Positions 19,590-31,371 of a stretch of DNA of 64,000 nt are shown here, one piece after another. The notes under the pieces were generated by a model, which was not told where the DNA came from, did no database searches, and was given only the letters and a program-made list of their open reading frames with translations. This stretch comes from an uncultured Muribaculum sp. (GTDB lineage Bacteria > Bacteroidota > Bacteroidia > Bacteroidales > Muribaculaceae). Location: assembly GCA_910578835.1 (NCBI GenBank), contig CAJTSK010000009.1, forward strand, positions 17,531 through 81,530, read 5' to 3'. Each line of letters begins with the position of its first letter. Position 1 is the stretch's first letter. A program made the translations under genes and the position numbers.

Positions 19590-21691
19590 TTAGCGGCGAT
19601 TGCCTTTCTGACGCTTCTGCTGCTCGCGCAATGCAGCCTGCTGCTGACGCTGTGCCTCTTCAAGGCGCGCCATGAAGCCTGATTTCTTACGCGGCTTCTT
19701 TGCAGCCTCAGCCATCTTTGCACGCATCTTCTCCTCGCTTACCACGTGACGGAACACATAGGTCTGGATAATGGTAATCAATAGAGAAAGGAAGTAGTAG
19801 TAGCTAAGACCGGCAGCGTAATTGTTGAAGAACACCAGGAACATCAACGGCATCAGATACATCATCCATTTCATACCCGGCATGGCGTTGCTCGACGCCT
19901 GGCTTGCCATAGTAATCTTGGTGTAGATGATATTGGTCGCGGTCATCAACAGACAGAAGAGTGAGATATGGTTGCCAAAATACTCGGAAATCAGAGGTAT
20001 GTTGGTAGTCCACGAGATTATGGCATCGGGAGCCGACAGGTCTTTAGCCCAAAGGAATGACTCACCGCGCAATTCTATACAAGAGGGGAAGAAGGTGAAC
20101 ATCGCGATAAGCACCGGCATCTGGAGAAGCATCGGCAAGCAACCCGCCATAGGATTGGCTCCGGCTCGCGAATACAGCTCCATCGTCTTCTGCTGGCGCA
20201 CCATCGCGTTTTCCTGTCCGGGATATTTCTCATTGATAGCCTGAATCTCCGGATTGAGCAGACGCATCTTTGCCTGCGACATGTAGCTCTTGTAAGTGAA
20301 CGGGAAAATGATGAGCTTGATAAACAGGGTCAGGATGAGAATGATGACACCATAGTTGGTAAACCACTTGCCCAGTATCTCAAACACAGGAATCACAATC
20401 CATGTGTTAATCCAGCGGAAGAGAGTCCAGCCAAGCGGGATAAGGCGCGTAAGGTTCAGGTCATCGTCGGGCTGGAGGGAGTCTGACAAGTCAGAAAGAA
20501 GCGGATAGAGGTTGGGACCGATAAGGATGTCGAATGATGCCGGATTAGCATTTGAGGCGCTATAATCCACTGTTGCCACAGCATCCATCTCCTTCAGATA
20601 CTCGGGATTGAGCGTGCTGAGCACCTCTGACTTCAGGTCGGCGCGGTTAAAGTGGGTTTTCGCGATAAACGCCATTGAGAAAAATTGGTTTTTAAAGCCA
20701 ATCCACTTTATGCGTTCATTTATTTCATCGTTGTCATTCTTAGCCTCGCTGAGATTTTCAACATCACCGCCGGCATACTTATAATATATCGCGGAGTTGC
20801 GCTCCTCAAACATGCGTCCCTTCTCCTGACGGGTCATCTTCTGATGCCAGAGGAAGTCCATGGTCACCACGCTTGACGGAATCACCGACTCCATGCCCTT
20901 CTGCACCACATCAAGCTTCACGACATAGCTGCCGGGAAGAAGCGTATAGCGCAGACCGAAAGATGCACCGCCACCGAGTTCAAGGTTCATCAACACAGTA
21001 GAGTCATTTTCCTGAACCGGGGTGAAATAGAAGTCACGGGTGTCAAACTCGCGATCGGATGAGTTGAGTATAAATGAATAATTATCATTGTCGGGGTTGC
21101 ACACGACCACCTTTCCGCCACGGAAAGAGTCATATTTCTTAAGTTCGGCACGCGAAATCATACCACCCTTGCTTGAGAGGTCGAGCGACACAAGGTCGTT
21201 TTCAAGCTTTACGCTTGTATCATCTCCGTGAAGATAGCGTGCGAAGCCGCGATATTGCGACAGGTCGCGCAACTTTGATTTCACCGCCGCCACGGCGCGG
21301 TCCATAACCAGCTGCGAAGGCAACGTAGTGGAACTGAGTTCCGGCCACACGAGATAGTTGATGTTGACATCAACACTGTCAACTTTCACATATCCCTGTA
21401 TATTCCTGCCATCCGACGAAAGGTGCATGTCGGCAGTGGCAAAAGAGGAGCGGCCGGTCGAGTCGGCGACACCATATTGCTTTATGGCACCTGCAAGCAT
21501 GTTGTACTCAGCCACGGTAAGGCTGTCAGAAGGCGAAGCAAGCTCATTGTCGGCAATAGCTTTTTCCTGCTGCGAGGTAAGCTGTTCCTGAGGCATCGGG
21601 CTGTTAGGGTCGACTTCGGGCTTGTTGAGCCACATGAAGCCAAGAATGACTGCTCCCATCAGGAGGAGTCCGAGCATCGTATTTTTATCCA

Positions 21692-21692
<1 letters not shown>
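19590..21692 (-). CDS. yidC: Membrane protein insertase YidC
   Basis: YidC (700 residues) inserts and folds inner-membrane proteins with or without SecYEG. There is an N-terminal membrane anchor (LLLMGAVILGFMWL), a large periplasmic beta-sandwich to about residue 400, then the conserved helical core with NYGVIILILTLFIKLIIFP and the SYMSQAKMRLLNPEIQ loop, and GCLPMLLQMPVLIAMF. The C-terminus is a long basic tail rich in Lys, Arg and Gln (KRQKGNRR at the end), typical of forms that contact ribosomes. It is longer than the usual 610-650 residues of the order, mainly in the N-terminal linker and tail. It follows pyrG with a one-base overlap. Confidence 0.95.
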
Positions 21693-23362
<1,670 letters not shown>

Positions 23363-23375
23363 TCACAATATGAAA

Positions 23376-23415
23376 TAAAAAAGGATGTGCCAAATTTTCA
23401 CAATCTGACACATCC
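23376..23415 (-). terminator. Terminator of the M48 peptidase gene
   Basis: A 7-bp stem (GGATGTG at 23383-23389 with CACATCC at 23409-23415), extendable by a CA/TG pair past one mismatch, is followed on the minus strand by a run of T residues (23382-23376). Confidence 0.75.
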
Positions 23416-23445
23416 CGTTTGCAATGAAAAAAATTTTATTTATGT

Positions 23446-24243
23446 TTACTTAGCTTCGGGGGGAGTGATACCTTCGTCGGTAGCACGCTTTTCCATGCGC
23501 TGGATGCGCTTGTCAAGGTCGGGGTGAGAAGAGAAAAGCTGATTAATCTTGCTCTCCTTCTTTGCGCCTGCCTCTTCCTGTAATGCTTTCAGCTTCTTGA
23601 ATGACAAAGCCATTGCCCAAGGATTCTTGCCGTGGCTCTTGAGGAATTCATATCCGTAATCATCAGCTTCCTTTTCCTGCTTCTGTGAGTAAGTGGCGCC
23701 GGCAAGTGCCTCACCAAGGTCGCCGAGCTGAGAGTCGGTAAGAGCGGCAGCTGTACCGTTAGTCGCACCAATACCATCTTTAAGAGCCGATGTAAGGAGC
23801 GACTGCTTGAATGCCTTCTTTGAATCGTGGTGAGCGACATGTCCGATTTCGTGACCTATGACGCCGAGAAGTTCCTCATCGCTCATGATATCCATCAGCG
23901 CGGCAAATACACGTACACTACCGTCGGCACATGCAAATGCGTTTACGTCAACCACCCAATACACCTTGAAATTCAAGGGTATGCCCTCTACCGAGGTAAG
24001 TCCTTTAGTAAGACTGTCAAGACGCTGGGTATAAGGATGGTCAGGCTCACACACCTTGTTATGAGTATCCATCCAGTCAATATACTCTTTTACATAAGCG
24101 GTCATCTGCGCATCAGTAAGAGTGACAGCCTGTGCAGCCTTAGTAGCCGCACCTACCGCTTTCTTCAAATTGAACTGTGCCATCGCGGGCATGGCGCAAG
24201 CCACGCAACATGCCACTGCAATAATTTTTACAAATCTGTTCAT
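23446..24243 (-). CDS. M48 family zinc metallopeptidase, exported
   Basis: The 265-residue protein has a signal peptide (MNRFVKIIAVACCVACAMPAMAQ) and an M48 (HtpX/Oma1/LoiP-like) catalytic domain with zinc motif HEIGH at residues 131-135 and a third ligand in the KEADDYGYEFL segment. It probably degrades misfolded envelope proteins in the periplasm. The frame extends to 24366, but the extra 41 residues lack family character and the ATG at 24243 opens a good signal peptide. The start is preceded by a TTTTCTTTG-like box at about 24280, a weak match to the promoter consensus. Confidence 0.88.
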   Translation of the reverse strand: MNRFVKIIAVACCVACAMPAMAQFNLKKAVGAATKAAQAVTLTDAQMTAYVKEYIDWMDTHNKVCEPDHPYTQRLDSLTKGLTSVEGIPLNFKVYWVVDVNAFACADGSVRVFAALMDIMSDEELLGVIGHEIGHVAHHDSKKAFKQSLLTSALKDGIGATNGTAAALTDSQLGDLGEALAGATYSQKQEKEADDYGYEFLKSHGKNPWAMALSFKKLKALQEEAGAKKESKINQLFSSHPDLDKRIQRMEKRATDEGITPPEAK

Positions 24244-24391
24244 AATTTTTTTAAGGTTGTGAATTCTAAAAATCAATGCAAAGAAAACTAAAATTACGCT
24301 AACCACAAAATCAATATTCACTTCCGGCGCACTTAACAAATTGCCGTCCAAGAATGTTATTACCATAAACTACTAATATATATATACCGCT

Positions 24392-24718
24392 ATGATGAAA
24401 ATAAAACTTGGCACAGCGTCGCTCCATGTGACGTACACCGATGACGAATTAAAGACAAAAGTGCTTGGTTACATCGACGCTCACGACGATGGCGTGGGAT
24501 TTCGCGACATCTGCGACAACATCCTTACATTTGCCGAAGATGAAGGCAAGCTGTCGCAACCGGGCGACGAACAATACCAGTGGATGGAGCTTGACCGTAG
24601 CGACATTATAAGAATCGACGCCATACTTAATGACGCGATATCAGACCGCCGGATAATGATTGATTTCAACACTACCCACTATCAGGCGACCGACACATAC
24701 TTTATAAAGCGACAGTAA
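24392..24718 (+). CDS. Small acidic protein, unknown
   Basis: A 108-residue soluble acidic protein, with no signal peptide or membrane segment, is read from 24392; a second ATG directly follows the first. It is mixed alpha/beta with segments FRDICDNILTFAEDEG and DIIRIDAILNDAISDRR and a C-terminal YQATDTYFIKRQ. I do not recognise a family. It is diverged from the M48 gene and 40 bases upstream of the SDR gene. Confidence 0.55.
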   Translation: MMKIKLGTASLHVTYTDDELKTKVLGYIDAHDDGVGFRDICDNILTFAEDEGKLSQPGDEQYQWMELDRSDIIRIDAILNDAISDRRIMIDFNTTHYQATDTYFIKRQ

Positions 24719-24758
24719 CTCACCTTTTTATATTAACCGTAACATTATAGATTATTAC

Positions 24759-25553
24759 ATGAACAGAATCGTGATAATGGGTGGAACCTCAGGCATAGGT
24801 CTTCACCTTGCCGAGGCATACGCCTCTATGGGATGGATGGTCGGCGTCGCCGGTCGCAAGGAAGCTCCCATGAAAAATTTGAAAGAGATGTTTCCCGACC
24901 AGGTGGAATGGCAGAAAATCGACATCACCAAAAACGATGCCCCGCAGAAGTTGCTGGAGCTGATACGCAAGCTCGGAGGAATGGACATATATCTGCACAC
25001 AGCAGGCATCGGATATGAAAATGACCAGCTTGACGTAGAGAAAGATATCGCTACAGCAGAGACCAACGTGGTAGGCTACACACGCATGGTGGACACAGCC
25101 TACCGATTTTTCCGGAAGATGAGCGAAAAAGGCATTGAAGGGCATATCGCCGTAATCTCCTCGGTAGCCGGGACTAAAGGCATAGGAAAACTGGCGAGCT
25201 ACTCGGCATCGAAAAAATATCAGTCGACCTACCTTGAGGCACTCGAACAACTTGCCCACACCGAGGGAGTTGACATCGCGTTTACCGACATCCGCCCCGG
25301 ATGGGTGCGCACACCGCTGCTTGAAAATGACCGTGTCTACCCCATGACAATGGAGGAAGAAAAGGTTGTGCCTCTGATTATAAAGGCGATAAAGCGTCGT
25401 TCAAGGATAGCCGTTGTCGACTGGCGCTGGGCGGTAGCCGTAGCGTTCTGGCGTCTTATCCCGGGATTCCTGTGGATAAGGATTCCGCTCACCATTTCAC
25501 GAGAGGCGACACCGGAACAGACCGAAATTGACAGCGAGCTGGCAACCGACTGA
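24759..25553 (+). CDS. SDR family oxidoreductase
   Basis: The 264-residue enzyme is a classical short-chain dehydrogenase. The cofactor loop is GGTSGIGLHLAE near the N-terminus, and the active site has Ser in VISSVAGTKG and the Tyr/Lys pair in YSASKKY. The C-terminal third has a hydrophobic, basic segment (WAVAVAFWRLIPGFLWIRIP) that could associate with the membrane, as in lipid-acting SDRs. Substrate unknown. Confidence 0.88.
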   Translation: MNRIVIMGGTSGIGLHLAEAYASMGWMVGVAGRKEAPMKNLKEMFPDQVEWQKIDITKNDAPQKLLELIRKLGGMDIYLHTAGIGYENDQLDVEKDIATAETNVVGYTRMVDTAYRFFRKMSEKGIEGHIAVISSVAGTKGIGKLASYSASKKYQSTYLEALEQLAHTEGVDIAFTDIRPGWVRTPLLENDRVYPMTMEEEKVVPLIIKAIKRRSRIAVVDWRWAVAVAFWRLIPGFLWIRIPLTISREATPEQTEIDSELATD

Positions 25554-25658
25554 CAACACGGGTGATTACTCGCTCTGTTACCGCGCTGAAAATCACTCGA
25601 CAGCAACCCGTCGGGCAGAAAAATCAACCGACTACAAAATTCTGAGACATAATAAACG

Positions 25659-25700
25659 GCGGCTTACATTCGTTATGATTAAATAATGGATGTAAGCCGC
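25659..25700 (+). promoter_or_regulatory. Stem-loop at the porT start codon
   Basis: An 11-bp perfect stem (GCGGCTTACAT at 25659-25669 with its complement at 25690-25700) has a 20-base loop that contains the ATG at 25686. There is no T-run after it, so it is more likely a translational element, or incidental, than a terminator for the SDR gene. Confidence 0.45.
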
Positions 25701-26423
25701 ACATATAATCGATTTGTTGCAATGGTGATGCTGGTGCTGATGGCAGCGGCACTGCCCGCGGCTGCACAGCAACGCAACGACAAGCTCCTCAACCGCCCTT
25801 ACTCCGACCTGCGTCCGTGGCACCTCGGATTTTCCATCGGCATACACACTCAGGACCTGCAGTTTACCCACAACGGTTTTGTCACCGAAAACGGCGAGAC
25901 ATGGTTTATGGAGCAGCCGGCATTTTCTCCCGGATTTTGCGTAAACGGACTCTTTGACCTCAGGCTCAACAGCTATTTCAGCATAAGGTTTACCCCCGGC
26001 ATGTATTTCGGCAACCGCGTCGTGAAGATGCATGACACCACAGGAGGCGGCGTGCAACAGCAAAACTTGAAGACCAATCTGGTAGTGATACCTGTCGACA
26101 TCAAATTTGCCTCGATGCGCTACCACAACTCACGCCCCTATCTCATTGCCGGCGCCATGATGACTTTTGACGTGTCAAAACGTCGTCCACGCGACCTCTT
26201 GCAGCTCAAGAGCACTGATTTTATGCTCACTGCCGGTTTTGGCTGCGACTTCTACCTGCCATTTTTCAAACTCTGCCCCGAACTTAAATTCTGCTTCGGG
26301 CTTACCGATGTGTTGCGCCATGAACGTCCCGACTTCGTTGACGACCCCGACGGCTACAAATACACGCAATCAATCAAAAAAGCCGTCACCCAGATGGTAG
26401 TACTCTCCTTTTACTTTGAATGA
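25686..26423 (+). CDS. porT: PorT family T9SS outer-membrane protein
   Basis: The 245-residue product has a signal peptide (cleavage after AAAQQ region) and an eight-strand-like outer-membrane barrel. The sequence follows PorT/SprT: LRPWHLGFSIGIHTQDLQF, a FSPGFCVNGLFDLRLN strand pair, FTPGMYFGNR and VVIPVDIKF, then FAS..RPYLIAGA. PorT is required for type IX secretion in Porphyromonas and Flavobacterium. The start is ATG 25686; a later ATG at about 25722 would also leave a signal peptide. It overlaps the next gene by 4 bases (ATGA), which ties it to the PorP-GldKLMN cluster. Confidence 0.88.
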   Translation: MDVSRTYNRFVAMVMLVLMAAALPAAAQQRNDKLLNRPYSDLRPWHLGFSIGIHTQDLQFTHNGFVTENGETWFMEQPAFSPGFCVNGLFDLRLNSYFSIRFTPGMYFGNRVVKMHDTTGGGVQQQNLKTNLVVIPVDIKFASMRYHNSRPYLIAGAMMTFDVSKRRPRDLLQLKSTDFMLTAGFGCDFYLPFFKLCPELKFCFGLTDVLRHERPDFVDDPDGYKYTQSIKKAVTQMVVLSFYFE

Positions 26424-27412
26424 CACGACCTATGACAAGGAAATCTTACTCACCGCTGCTACTTCTGCTTTTGTGCGTCCTGCTATTTCCTGATCGTACA
26501 ACCGCACAGGTCGACGCGCAGTTTACACAATATTTTGAAGTACCATCTTATTATAATGCCGGAGCCATAGGCACATCCGACTTCATACGTATACGCGGCG
26601 GCTCACGCCTCCAGTGGGTGGGCATCCCGAAAGCGCCAAAGACATTCCTTGTCACAGGCGACATGCCTTTTAAGCTCATGAACAAGCGTTTCGGTGTCGG
26701 GCTCCTCATGCAGCAGGAAAGCATGGGTCTTTACAGCAACATGACCATAGGAGCCCAGGCTGCGTATAAGCTGAAACTGTTTAAAGGCGAACTAAGCATA
26801 GGTCTGCAGCTCGGATTTATCGATGAGTCATTCAAAGGCTCGGAAGTGATACTCCCCGATGGCGACGACTATCACCAGGGCACCGACGAGGGCATACCCA
26901 CGACCGATGTCCATGGCACTTCATTTGACCTCGGGCTTGGTGTGTGGTACACCCACCGTTACTTCTGGGCGGGTCTCTCAGCCACCCATCTCAACGAGCC
27001 TACCGTCACTATGTCGACCGACGGCACCGACGGAAAGGAATACGAATTCAAGGCAGGGCGTGTGGTTTATTTCATGGCCGGCAGCAATATTCCTATAAAA
27101 AACACGTTATTTGAAATACAACCGTCGTTTCTGGTAAAAAGCGATTTTACATTCACCACCGGTGAAATCACGGCAAGAGTGCGTTACAACAAGTTTCTCA
27201 CTGCCGGAGTCGGCTATCGTGTCAACGACGCGATATCGCTGATACTTGGTGCCGAATATAAAAACTTTTTCTTGGGATACAGCTACGATTACGCCACCTC
27301 GGCGATATCGAGAGCGAGCAACGGAAGCCACGAGATATGGGGCGGTTACCGCCTAAAACTCGACCTTGGAGAGAAAAACAGGCATAAACATAAAAGCATA
27401 CGCATAATGTAA
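26420..27412 (+). CDS. porP: PorP/SprF family T9SS membrane protein
   Basis: The 330-residue product is of the PorP/SprF family, outer-membrane barrels that associate with the T9SS and, for some members, with surface anchoring. It has a signal peptide ending near TTAQ, then the family opening DAQFTQYFEVPSYYNAGAIG, repeated barrel strands with ...FGVGLLMQQESMGLYS and VWYTHRYFWAGLSATHL, and a late FLTAGVGYRVNDAISLILG. The gene overlaps porT by 4 bases and ends 8 bases before gldK. An alternative ATG lies four codons in. Confidence 0.92.
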   Translation: MTRPMTRKSYSPLLLLLLCVLLFPDRTTAQVDAQFTQYFEVPSYYNAGAIGTSDFIRIRGGSRLQWVGIPKAPKTFLVTGDMPFKLMNKRFGVGLLMQQESMGLYSNMTIGAQAAYKLKLFKGELSIGLQLGFIDESFKGSEVILPDGDDYHQGTDEGIPTTDVHGTSFDLGLGVWYTHRYFWAGLSATHLNEPTVTMSTDGTDGKEYEFKAGRVVYFMAGSNIPIKNTLFEIQPSFLVKSDFTFTTGEITARVRYNKFLTAGVGYRVNDAISLILGAEYKNFFLGYSYDYATSAISRASNGSHEIWGGYRLKLDLGEKNRHKHKSIRIM

Positions 27413-27420
27413 CCAATCAT

Positions 27421-28857
27421 ATGAAAAGAGATTTGAAATATCTGTTTATAACCATATTCGCCTGCGCCATGCTGGCATCATGTGCCGTTGGCGGCAGAAG
27501 CAGCTCAGGCGGCGAAGTCACCGGTGTCGGAGCCACCTCATGGGCGGAGCCGACTCCCTATGGCATGGTGCTTATCGACAGAGGGTCGATGAAGGTAGGT
27601 CCGTCAAAGCCCGACAGCGCGTGGAACCTTCGTGCCGACGCGCGCGGCATCTCTGTCGACGGCTTCTGGATGGACGAGACCGAAATCACCAACAGCAAGT
27701 ACAAGCAATTTGTATTCTGGGTGCGTGACTCCATTATCCGCGAGCGTCTTGCCGATCCCGCCTATGGAGGCAACGAAGCGTATAAAATCGAAGAAGACAA
27801 AGAGGGCAACCCTATAGGTCCCTATCTCAACTGGAGCAAGCCCATACCCTGGCGTAATCCCGGTGAAGACGAGGCACGCGCCATCGAAAGCCTTTACCGC
27901 ACCAATCCCATCACCGGAGTCAAGGAACTTGACCCTGAACAGCTTACTTATCGCTACGAGGTATATAACCACACAGAGGCTGCCAAGCGCAAACACCGCC
28001 TTAACCCGGCGCGTCGCGAATACAACACCGACAAGCCAGTGCCTACCGAGCTGCCCATAATATCAAAGGACACCGCCTACATCAACGACGAGGGGGAAAT
28101 AGTGCGCGAGACAATCACACGCGCCCTTACCGGCGACTATGATTTTCTCAACACATATATAGTAAATGTATATCCCGACACAACCGCATGGATCAACGAC
28201 TTTGACAACGCCTACAACGAGCCTTACGTAAGACTCTACTTCTCTCACGGCGGATACAACGACTATCCAGTGGTAGGTGTAAGCTGGGAGCAGGCAAACG
28301 CATTCAGCAACTGGCGCACCGACTTCCTCCGCAGGTCGCTCGGAAAAGATGGCATCTACATCGAGCCTTACCGTCTGCCGACCGAGGCCGAATGGGAATA
28401 TGCCGCCCGTGCCGGAAACGATGAAAATATCTATCCCTGGGAAGGCGAGCTGCCGCTTACCGAAGATAAAGGATGCTTCTATGCCAACTTCAAGCCCGCC
28501 GAGGGTAATTACGTAAGGGACGGACACATAATCACCTCGCGGGTCGGCACATACGCGCCCAACGACTTCGGGCTATATGACATGGCAGGCAACGTGAGCG
28601 AGTGGACCTCAACCGCCTACACTGAAAGCGTGGGCAAGCTTACAAGCGACCTCAACCCCGAATACCGCTATGACGCTGCCGTGGAAGACCCCTACCGCAT
28701 GAAGCGCAAAATCGTGCGAGGCGGCTCATGGAAAGATGTGGCTCACAATGTGAGAAGCGACATACGCATGTGGGAATACCAGAACGAACAGCGCAGCTAC
28801 ATCGGATTCCGCAACGTAAGGACTCAGATAGGATTTGCCAAAGGACAGAAGAAATAA
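27421..28857 (+). CDS. gldK: T9SS ring lipoprotein GldK/PorK
   Basis: This 478-residue outer-membrane lipoprotein (lipobox LASC at about residue 20) has the FGE-sulfatase-like fold of GldK/PorK, which forms the periplasmic ring with GldN/PorN in the T9SS. Motifs: DGFWMDETEITNSKY, SWEQANAFSNWR, RLPTEAEWEYAARAG, YDMAGNVSEWT, RGGSWKD and IGFRNV. A central insert of about 120 residues without FGE motifs separates the first and second parts, as usual for the family. It is followed by gldL. Confidence 0.96.
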   Translation: MKRDLKYLFITIFACAMLASCAVGGRSSSGGEVTGVGATSWAEPTPYGMVLIDRGSMKVGPSKPDSAWNLRADARGISVDGFWMDETEITNSKYKQFVFWVRDSIIRERLADPAYGGNEAYKIEEDKEGNPIGPYLNWSKPIPWRNPGEDEARAIESLYRTNPITGVKELDPEQLTYRYEVYNHTEAAKRKHRLNPARREYNTDKPVPTELPIISKDTAYINDEGEIVRETITRALTGDYDFLNTYIVNVYPDTTAWINDFDNAYNEPYVRLYFSHGGYNDYPVVGVSWEQANAFSNWRTDFLRRSLGKDGIYIEPYRLPTEAEWEYAARAGNDENIYPWEGELPLTEDKGCFYANFKPAEGNYVRDGHIITSRVGTYAPNDFGLYDMAGNVSEWTSTAYTESVGKLTSDLNPEYRYDAAVEDPYRMKRKIVRGGSWKDVAHNVRSDIRMWEYQNEQRSYIGFRNVRTQIGFAKGQKK

Positions 28858-28886
28858 AACCGTATCACACATACCAATCAAGAGTA

Positions 28887-29795
28887 ATGGGAAAAATCAA
28901 AAGATATAAGAACAGTGTAGAGCGTTTCCTCTCGGGCGAGAAGGGACAACGCTTCTTCAACTTCGCCTATTCGATAGGTGCAGCCATCGTAATCTGGGGT
29001 GCGCTTTTCAAGATACTTCACCTGCCCGGCGGAAATATGCTTCTGTCGATAGGTATGGGCACGGAGGTGCTTATGTTCGTGCTTACGGCGTTTGACCGTC
29101 CTCCGCGTGAATACCATTGGGAAGAGGTGTTTCCGGTGCTTTCGTCAAAAAATCCCGACGACCGTCCTGAATTTAACGGTGGCACCGGCGAAATCGGCGG
29201 TGTAAGAATCGTGGGCAACGCCCCGATGGAAGCCACCATTGCCGGCACTGTTCCCGCCAATGCAGCAGGACAGCGCCCTGCTGCCACAGAAGTGCTACTT
29301 CCCGACGATGCCACTCCTTCAGAGCGCTACGCAGCGCAGATGACCGCGCTCTCGGAGCAGATGGACCAGCTGCGCAAGACCACCGAGTCACTCAACCATG
29401 TATCGGAAGTGCTCCTGGAGTCATACCGTGCCATTACCGAAAACTCGGAGAACATAACCCGCAGCTCAAGCGGATATGTAGAAGAGATGCAGTCGCTCAA
29501 CCGCAACATAGCCGGGCTTAACACCATATATGAAATCCAGCTGAAGAGTGTAAGCTCGCAGCTCGACTCCATCGACCGCGTAAACAAAGGCATCAAGGAT
29601 ATCCGCGACATGTATGAAAAATCATCGGCTATGAGCGAGCGCTATTGCGAGGAGACTGAGAAGATGGCTCGTTACATGCAGCAGCTCAATCAGGTATATG
29701 AGAAGATGCTTCATGCGATGACTATCAATATGTATCGCCCGATGGGTGGAATGCCCGAAGGCACCACTGTTTCAAACGAGGTAAATGGGAAGTAA
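28887..29795 (+). CDS. gldL: T9SS motor protein GldL/PorL
   Basis: The 302-residue product has two N-terminal membrane helices (FNFAYSIGAAIVIWGALFKIL and MLLSIGMGTEVLMFVLTAF regions), the LPGGNMLL turn and a long cytoplasmic tail with heptad-rich coiled coil. GldL forms with GldM the proton-driven motor that energises T9SS. The frame stays open to 28728 inside gldK, but the ATG at 28887 gives the family start (MGKIKRYKNSVERF) and correct length. The stop overlaps the gldM ATG by 11 bases. Confidence 0.95.
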   Translation: MGKIKRYKNSVERFLSGEKGQRFFNFAYSIGAAIVIWGALFKILHLPGGNMLLSIGMGTEVLMFVLTAFDRPPREYHWEEVFPVLSSKNPDDRPEFNGGTGEIGGVRIVGNAPMEATIAGTVPANAAGQRPAATEVLLPDDATPSERYAAQMTALSEQMDQLRKTTESLNHVSEVLLESYRAITENSENITRSSSGYVEEMQSLNRNIAGLNTIYEIQLKSVSSQLDSIDRVNKGIKDIRDMYEKSSAMSERYCEETEKMARYMQQLNQVYEKMLHAMTINMYRPMGGMPEGTTVSNEVNGK

Positions 29796-31353
29796 CAATA
29801 CACGCGGACTTTCGCCCCGCCAAAAGATGATTAACCTTATGTATATCGTGTTGACCGCGATGCTCGCGCTCAATGTGTCAAGCGATGTGCTCGAAGGGTT
29901 CAGTCAGGTTGAAGAGGGGCTTTCGCGATCCAACAAGAACATATCGGAACGCAACGAGGCGCTGTACAGGCGTCTTGAAGCTTTCAACGAGCAAAATCCG
30001 GGCAAAGGCGGGGTGTGGTATGACAAGGCGACCGATGTACGCAATACTACCGACCGGCTGTACGAGCTTATTGACTCGCTTAAACACGCCATCGCCGTGC
30101 GTGCCGACGGAAAAGAAGCCGATGTAAAAAACATCCTCAACCAGGATGACCTTGAAGCCGCGTCGGTGGTGATGCTCGGTGCTGTGTCACCAAAAGGCGC
30201 ATACCTCAAAAAAAAGGTACAGGGCTACACCGACTATATCGCATCGTTCATGACCGATTCGGTCAAGAGCGACAATATCCGCAAGGCGCTCTCCACCGCC
30301 GACGTCACCCGTCAGGGCACCGTGATACCGGTGTCGTGGGAAGAAGCGATGTTTGACAACAAGCCTGTCGTGGCGGCAATCACGCTGCTTACCAAGCTGC
30401 AGAGCGACGTACGCTATGCCGAAGGAGAGGCTCTCGCGACACTACTCTCCAATGTCGATGCCGGCGATGTGCGCGTCAACGAGCTTAACGCATTTGTAAT
30501 CCCGCAGTCACGCAACGTGATGCGTGGCAGCAAATATTCAGCCAACATAGTGCTTGCCGCGGTTGACACCACCCAGCGACCCACCATCTTCATCAACGGC
30601 AAACAGCTTGAAAACGACCATGGTCTATTTGAGACAATCGCCGGAGCGACAGGCACATTTGACTATAAAGGATACCTGGAAGTGCCCCACGGTGACGGCT
30701 CCGTAACCCGCCACGACTTCCAGTCGAGCTATACGGTAATCGAGCCTACCGCCACGATATCGGCAACCATGATGAATGTGCTTTATGCCGGTATCGACAA
30801 CCCGATGAGCATATCAGTGCCGGGCGTGGCTCCCGGAGCCATCTCCGCCACCATGACCAACGGCAGCCTTACCCGCCACGGCGACTCATGGATAGCACGT
30901 CCTGCCAAAGTAGGAGCCGAAGCGGTTGTAACAGTGTCGGCAAATATCGACGGACGACAGCAGACAGTCGCATCCACCACATTCCGTGTGCGCAAACTGC
31001 CCGACCCGACACCCTACATCGCATTTACCGACTCCAAGGGCAATCCGGAGCGATACAAAGGCTCCAAACCGTTTGCCAAGACACTTCTCCTTGCGGCACC
31101 CGGCATTGAGGCGGCGATTGACGACGACCTGCTCAATGTCAACTACAAGGTATTGAGTTTCGAGACCGTATTCTTCGACTCGATGGGCAACGCTATCCCT
31201 GAAGTGTCATCAGGCTCGCAATTCTCACAGCGACAGAAAGACTCGTTCAGGCGTCTGTCGCGCGGAAAGCGCTTTTACATCTCCCGTGTGAGAGCGGTAG
31301 GACCCGACGGTATCGAACGCGACCTCGCCCCGATGGAGGTAATTGTTAACTAA
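29785..31353 (+). CDS. gldM: T9SS motor protein GldM/PorM
   Basis: The 522-residue GldM/PorM has a single N-terminal membrane helix (MINLMYIVLTAMLALNVS) and a long periplasmic part of stacked domains that contacts the GldK/GldN ring. The family opening NTRGLSPRQKMINLMYIV, DVLEGF and GAVSPKGAYL are seen. It starts inside the end of gldL, consistent with coupled synthesis. Confidence 0.95.
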   Translation: MGSNNTRGLSPRQKMINLMYIVLTAMLALNVSSDVLEGFSQVEEGLSRSNKNISERNEALYRRLEAFNEQNPGKGGVWYDKATDVRNTTDRLYELIDSLKHAIAVRADGKEADVKNILNQDDLEAASVVMLGAVSPKGAYLKKKVQGYTDYIASFMTDSVKSDNIRKALSTADVTRQGTVIPVSWEEAMFDNKPVVAAITLLTKLQSDVRYAEGEALATLLSNVDAGDVRVNELNAFVIPQSRNVMRGSKYSANIVLAAVDTTQRPTIFINGKQLENDHGLFETIAGATGTFDYKGYLEVPHGDGSVTRHDFQSSYTVIEPTATISATMMNVLYAGIDNPMSISVPGVAPGAISATMTNGSLTRHGDSWIARPAKVGAEAVVTVSANIDGRQQTVASTTFRVRKLPDPTPYIAFTDSKGNPERYKGSKPFAKTLLLAAPGIEAAIDDDLLNVNYKVLSFETVFFDSMGNAIPEVSSGSQFSQRQKDSFRRLSRGKRFYISRVRAVGPDGIERDLAPMEVIVN

Positions 31354-31371
31354 GCATATAAACAAATTGTC

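Noticed and set aside
24244..24366. N-terminal extension of the M48 peptidase to 24366
   Set aside because: The extra 41 residues contain an unrelated hydrophobic stretch, and the ATG at 24243 opens a clean signal peptide.
28728..28886. Upstream extension of gldL inside gldK
   Set aside because: The extra residues are an out-of-frame reading of gldK; the ATG at 28887 gives the conserved GldL start.
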